A stretch of DNA of 9,406 bases, from positions 8,703 through 18,108 of the forward strand of contig PBEX01000008.1 in the NCBI GenBank assembly GCA_002718515.1, read 5' to 3'. The notes below the pieces were generated by a model. It saw only the letters and a list, made by a program, of their open reading frames with translations. It made no database searches and had not been told where the DNA came from. This stretch comes from Phycisphaerae bacterium (GTDB lineage Bacteria > Planctomycetota > Phycisphaerae > Phycisphaerales > SM1A02). A program made the translations under genes and the position numbers. The number at the start of each line of letters is the position of its first letter. Position 1 is the stretch's first letter. Positions 5,509 to 9,406 of the stretch are shown here, one piece after another.

Positions 5509-8496
5509 ATGTCATTAGATGTTTCAAAACTCACGATCGATTGCCATGAAGCACCGGCAATTGCTGAAAGACTCTTTTCAGTTAAGGGCGAAGCGACCCC
5601 ACTCAATGGCGAGCGGGATTTGAACTTCAAACTCGAAACAGCAGAAAAGACCTTCCTTCTTAAAATCAGCCGCCCTGACGAGCCAGAAGATTTCATCGAT
5701 TTTCAAACGCAGTTACTGAATCACTTTGAAATCAAGCACTCATGTGCAACATTTGAAGACAACGATGGTCAACAACGAAATGCTAGATTAGTTGAATGGG
5801 CTGAGGGAAGATTATGGTCTTCGGTAAACCCAATCACAGATTCTTTGCTTTTGAGCCTCGGTCAAAAAGCAGGTAATCTCACTGCGTCTCTTCAAACTTT
5901 TGAGCATCCCTACGCAGAAAGAGAACTGGAATGGGACATCGCCAATGCTCTCTGGTGCGAAAAACATATTGACTTATTCTCAACTGAGCAAAAAGCGTTC
6001 ATTTCACCATTCATTCATTCTTTTAAAGTTCTTCAACCTGCATACGCAGCATTTAGAAAAGGCATTGTTCACAATGATGTTAATGACAACAACATAATTG
6101 TGAGTGAAGATTTAAGAGAGCCGCTCGTCACCTCAATTATCGACTTTGGCGACGCCATCCACACTCAGATTATAAATGACCTTGCCATTACACTCGCGTA
6201 TGCAATCATGGGCAAGAACGATGCCCTTGCTGCTGCAGGAAAAGTCGTTAAGGGATACCACGAATCATTTAATCTTCAAGAAGAAGAAATAAGCGCTTTG
6301 CACACGTTAGTTGCAATTCGACTCCTTATTACAGTTACTAAAGCTGCACTAAACAAAGAATCTGAGCCAGGAAATGCATATCATCAAATCAGTGAGCAAG
6401 CGGCTTGGAACGCTTTAGAACATTGGTCGCAAGTGAACCCCGAGTTTGCTACATACTATTTCAGGAATGCATGTGGGTTTGATGCGCATCCAAACTTAGA
6501 TCAATTCAAATCATTTTGTAAGGAGCATTCATCCACACTGCAAACGCTAATTCCTACGCTCCCTTATGACTCAATAGAACAAATTGATATGAGCGTGGGA
6601 AGTAAATGGCTTGGGCATGAGTTTGAATATACCGATAAGACATTAAGTAGATATAAGTATGCCAAACTCTTTGCTCAACAACCAAATACTTTATTTGCGG
6701 GTGGATATTTAGAATATCGCCCATTTTATAGCACTGCCGCATACAAGTCAGAAGGGAATAATGGACCTGAATATCGCAGTGTCCATTTGGGCATTGACCT
6801 GTGTATTAAAGAAGAAACACCAATCCATGCATTTGCAGATGGTATTGTTTTTAGCGTTCATGACAATAACATTGATAAAGATTATGGACCGACTGTCATA
6901 CTTCAACATGAACTTGAAAATGGCGAACACTTTTATTCACTTTATGGTCATTTATCACTAAGTTGCATTGAGAATTTATCTAATGGCGATAATGTAAGAA
7001 AAGGCGATTTAATCGGGCACATTGGCGACGAAAGCGTTAATGGAGGATGGATTCCACATCTACACTTCCAACTTATGCTAAGTATGTTTGATGAAACAAC
7101 TAACTATCCTGGCGTTGCAACTCCTAATTTAGTGCCTGTTTGGCAGGATATTTGTCCAGATCCCGCTTTTGTCTTTAGTGACTTAAAACCATCTGCACAA
7201 CTGCCGATTGAAAAACATCTTCTTGAATATCGCAAGAAACATCTAGGTAAAAGTTTAAGTGTCTCATACGACAAACCACTAACAATTTTAATGGGCTCTG
7301 ACGTTTACCTTTTTGATCATACCGGGCAAAAATATTTAGATACCATTAATAATGTAGCTCACGTCGGCCATGAACATCCACGCGTTGTTCAAAGTGGACG
7401 TACTCAAATGTCAATCCTAAATACAAACACTCGGTACATGCATCCGACAATCAATGCATTGACAAAGGAGTTACTCGCAACTTTTCCAGATGAACTATCC
7501 GTTGTTCACTTTGTGAATTCTGGCAGCGAAGCAAATGAACTCGCGATGCGAATGTGTAAAGAAGCAACTAATCAAAAAGACATGATTGCCATTGAAGTTG
7601 GATATCACGGTAATACCCAGGGCTGTGTCGATGTGAGTTCATACAAATTTGATGGCAATGGCGGACATGGTGCTCCTGAACATACACACATCGTTCCCCT
7701 TCCAGATTCCTTTAGAGGCATTTATAGAGGCAAAGAAGAAAGTTACCGTTACGCTGAACACATTGATAAACAAATCCTGAATATCAAAGCAAAAGGTAAA
7801 AATGTAGCGGGTTTCATCTGTGAAAGCATCATGAGTTGTGGCGGTCAGATTGAATTGCCAGAGCACTATCTGCAATCAGCCTACGAGAGTGTGCGTAAAG
7901 AAGGCGGATTATGCATCGCTGATGAAGTACAAACTGGTCTTGGAAGGGTTGGAAAACACTTTTGGGGATTTCAGCTGCATGGCGTTGTTCCAGACATCGT
8001 CACTATTGGCAAACCATTTGGTAATGGCCATCCCCTTGGTGCAGTGATCTGCACACAAGAAGTTGCTGATGCTTTTGCAAATGGCATGGAGTACTTTAAT
8101 ACCTTTGGGGGCAATCCTGTCTCATGTGCAATTGGACTAGAAGTGCTCAAAGTCATTAAAGACGAAGGACTTCAAGAAAACGCACGAGATGTTGGCCAAT
8201 ACTTCAAGAAGGAATTACGAAAACTCTCGAATGAATTTAACATCATTCAAGATGTGAGGGGTCAAGGTCTATTCCTAGGTTTTGAACTCGTTGCATTAGA
8301 TTTAGAACCATTGCCGCAGCAAGCGAGTTATTTAGTTAACCAAATGAAAAAACTTGGCATTCTTATTAGTACCGATGGTAGAGATGCAAATGTCATCAAA
8401 ATAAAACCGCCTATGACATTCTCAACAGAACATGTTGATGAATACACTCTTCGCTTGCGTTCAGTACTTAAAGAGGATTTCTTGCAGTTGACCTAA
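5509..8496 (+). CDS. Trifunctional fusion: APH-type kinase, M23 peptidase, class-III PLP phospho-lyase/aminotransferase
   Basis: This is a single uninterrupted 995-residue protein with three domains and no signal peptide, so it is probably cytosolic. Residues about 15-300 form an APH-fold kinase like hydroxylysine kinase (HYKK/AGPHD1): [10 protein letters not shown] gives catalytic Asp190 and metal-binding Asn195, and IIDFGDA gives Asp212. Residues about 400-550 form an M23 (LytM) zinc peptidase with all expected residues: His426 and Asp430 (HLGID), His481 (YGHLS), His517 and His519 (HLHF). Residues about 565-990 form a class-III PLP enzyme: NSGSEANE (670-677), DEVQTGLGR (805-813) and Lys835 in [12 protein letters not shown]. 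This last domain resembles ethanolamine-phosphate and phosphohydroxylysine phospho-lyases (AGXT2L type). The likely chemistry is phosphorylation of an amino alcohol, then elimination of phosphate and ammonia to an aldehyde; the substrate is unknown. Residues 310-395 match nothing I recognise. The ATG has no Shine-Dalgarno site; CCTCC precedes it. Similar fusions exist in other bacteria as far as I recall, but the peptidase role is unexplained. Confidence 0.9.
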   Translation: MSLDVSKLTIDCHEAPAIAERLFSVKGEATPLNGERDLNFKLETAEKTFLLKISRPDEPEDFIDFQTQLLNHFEIKHSCATFEDNDGQQRNARLVEWAEGRLWSSVNPITDSLLLSLGQKAGNLTASLQTFEHPYAERELEWDIANALWCEKHIDLFSTEQKAFISPFIHSFKVLQPAYAAFRKGIVHNDVNDNNIIVSEDLREPLVTSIIDFGDAIHTQIINDLAITLAYAIMGKNDALAAAGKVVKGYHESFNLQEEEISALHTLVAIRLLITVTKAALNKESEPGNAYHQISEQAAWNALEHWSQVNPEFATYYFRNACGFDAHPNLDQFKSFCKEHSSTLQTLIPTLPYDSIEQIDMSVGSKWLGHEFEYTDKTLSRYKYAKLFAQQPNTLFAGGYLEYRPFYSTAAYKSEGNNGPEYRSVHLGIDLCIKEETPIHAFADGIVFSVHDNNIDKDYGPTVILQHELENGEHFYSLYGHLSLSCIENLSNGDNVRKGDLIGHIGDESVNGGWIPHLHFQLMLSMFDETTNYPGVATPNLVPVWQDICPDPAFVFSDLKPSAQLPIEKHLLEYRKKHLGKSLSVSYDKPLTILMGSDVYLFDHTGQKYLDTINNVAHVGHEHPRVVQSGRTQMSILNTNTRYMHPTINALTKELLATFPDELSVVHFVNSGSEANELAMRMCKEATNQKDMIAIEVGYHGNTQGCVDVSSYKFDGNGGHGAPEHTHIVPLPDSFRGIYRGKEESYRYAEHIDKQILNIKAKGKNVAGFICESIMSCGGQIELPEHYLQSAYESVRKEGGLCIADEVQTGLGRVGKHFWGFQLHGVVPDIVTIGKPFGNGHPLGAVICTQEVADAFANGMEYFNTFGGNPVSCAIGLEVLKVIKDEGLQENARDVGQYFKKELRKLSNEFNIIQDVRGQGLFLGFELVALDLEPLPQQASYLVNQMKKLGILISTDGRDANVIKIKPPMTFSTEHVDEYTLRLRSVLKEDFLQLT

Positions 8497-8502
8497 TTCC
8501 GT

Positions 8503-8517
8503 GAGGGCATCAAATCA
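8503..8517 (-). repeat. Inverted flanking repeat, right copy
   Basis: The minus strand reads TGATTTGATGCCCTC, one mismatch from the plus-strand sequence at 5489-5503. It begins 6 bp after the fusion-gene stop codon. It also looks like a weak extended -10 (TGA plus TTTGAT) that would transcribe antisense into the fusion gene. Confidence 0.4.
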
Positions 8518-8566
8518 ATATGCTAGCCTGAGTAACATTGTTAAATCTAGCCTCGACGATGTTTTA

Positions 8567-9406
8567 TCAAACAGTCCAGTTTGCGATGACGTCTAGAAGG
8601 TCCGTCACATTAACATTTCCATCGTCATTCAAATCTTCTGGACAACCATTGCATGAACCCCATGCACTAATTACTGACAAGGCATCAGACACATTGACTT
8701 CGCCATCATCATTTACATCACCAGGAACATCTTGACTATCACCACTTGCAGTGAATTCCAGCATACCAACTACAGTACTGGTCGCTTGATCAGCCGCAAC
8801 TGAAAGAAGTACACCTGCAAAATCGCCTGGAGGGATAATTGTTGGCAACTCAAGCGGCAAGTTATCAAAGAAGAACGGCGGATCTTCAATTGTCTCATTA
8901 ACATCCCATGAAGATGTTGCTTGCATTGTAAGCTCGCCACTTGCACTAATTAAAGTGCCTTGGAGTGTCAGAATGCCTGGTGTTGGAAGTGGCCCAGTAT
9001 CTGTTTCAAAAATTGTAAAACTTGTTGTAATAATTACAGGCACTTCACCGTAAATCGTCCATTCACCGACGTTGAGAGGTTTCAGTGAAAGGTCGAATGC
9101 TGAAGGCAAGTCAATGGCCAGTGAAGTGATGGCCCCCTCGCCAATTGGAACTTCAACTGGGAATCCACCTACAAAGAGAGAATCTGGAGCAATTGATCGA
9201 AATGTTTCATACTCAAAAATGATGTTAAGTGGTATGAATTGTTCCTTTTCAAAAGCGCTCAGTGACATTGCATTTAGTGCTAATACTTCGTCGCTAACGA
9301 GTTCGATTTCAAGCGCACCATTGACTTGACCACCAAAATCGCCGCCAAAATTTGGTTCTATGGAGCAATCAATTGGTTGATTACCACTACCACCCCAAAC
9401 CCCTGG
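8567..9406 (-). CDS. Dockerin-bearing exported protein, C-terminal part (5' end outside window)
   Basis: The frame is open from the right edge of the window to the TGA at 8569-8567, giving 279 visible residues; the ATG at 9268 is internal and probably not the start. The first part is Gly/Asn-rich (PGVWGGSGNQPIDCS, then NFGGDFGGQVNG). A beta-rich region with many Thr, Ile, Val and Pro residues follows and resembles no enzyme I know. The last 53 residues are a GC-type dockerin: DVNDDGEVNVSD, AWGSCNGC, DLNDDGNVNVTD, then DVIANWTV at the end. It has only the two linker cysteines; those before loop 1 and after loop 2 in the M64 protein are missing. The protein is probably secreted or surface-bound, with unknown function. 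It converges on the fusion gene with 70 bp between them. Confidence 0.75.
   Translation of the reverse strand, partial: PGVWGGSGNQPIDCSIEPNFGGDFGGQVNGALEIELVSDEVLALNAMSLSAFEKEQFIPLNIIFEYETFRSIAPDSLFVGGFPVEVPIGEGAITSLAIDLPSAFDLSLKPLNVGEWTIYGEVPVIITTSFTIFETDTGPLPTPGILTLQGTLISASGELTMQATSSWDVNETIEDPPFFFDNLPLELPTIIPPGDFAGVLLSVAADQATSTVVGMLEFTASGDSQDVPGDVNDDGEVNVSDALSVISAWGSCNGCPEDLNDDGNVNVTDLLDVIANWTV
8570..8728 (-). repeat. GC-type dockerin segment, copy 2
   Basis: This is the second occurrence of the two-loop calcium-binding-type segment with the same AWGSC.GC linker as at 3892-4053. It ends shortly after loop 2 and lacks the terminal WGSC. The shared DNA includes stretches such as GTCACATTAAC and GCATGA.CCCCA on the plus strand. 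Confidence 0.75.

Noticed and set aside
8497..8566. A terminator between the convergent fusion gene and dockerin gene
   Set aside because: Only a weak 4-5 bp stem (GCAT/ATGC) without a T-run is visible.
9072..9329. Plus-strand open frame opposite the dockerin protein
   Set aside because: It is antisense to a continuous reading frame that carries a recognisable dockerin, and has no features of its own.

Overview
The window looks like a chromosomal segment of an uncultured or marine planctomycete-like bacterium, most plausibly of the Phycisphaerae. The main reason is the C-terminal dockerin-like repeats with 'AWGSC.GC' spacing on two otherwise unrelated, probably exported proteins; this 'GC-type dockerin' is known mainly from that group. 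Irregular use of Shine-Dalgarno sites fits as well. This placement is an inference from protein features, since there is no rRNA in the window. No phage, transposase, CRISPR or plasmid gene is visible.

Layout. The left end (1-273, +) is the 3' end of an unrecognised gene. It converges, with a 6-bp gap, on a leftward cluster (280-2035, -): a 59-aa basic orphan protein, a kynurenine/methionine-type aminotransferase coupled to it, and rplU (ribosomal protein L21). rplU has its own recognisable promoter at the aminotransferase stop codon. A divergent spacer of about 107 bp leads to a rightward sodium:solute symporter gene (2143-3897, +). This gene overlaps tail-to-tail by 15 bp with a leftward gene for a secreted M64-type metallopeptidase carrying a dockerin (3883-5274, -). 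Upstream of that peptidase gene lie a strong intrinsic terminator and a tRNA-Ser(GCU) gene, both on the minus strand.

The most interesting gene is a single 995-codon reading frame (5509-8496, +). It fuses an APH-fold small-molecule kinase of the hydroxylysine-kinase type, a complete M23 (LytM-like) zinc peptidase domain, and a class-III PLP enzyme of the phospho-lyase type. Kinase plus phospho-lyase is a logical two-step route: phosphorylate an amino alcohol, then eliminate phosphate and ammonia. The peptidase between them is unexplained. The gene has an extended -10 element 11 bp before its ATG and no Shine-Dalgarno site, so its mRNA may be leaderless. It is flanked by an inverted 15-bp near-repeat (14/15), and its middle third is clearly richer in A+T than the flanking genes.

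The right end (8567-9406, -) is the C-terminal part of a second dockerin-bearing protein of unknown function, cut by the window edge. Apart from the kinase/phospho-lyase fusion, the genes do not form one obvious pathway.
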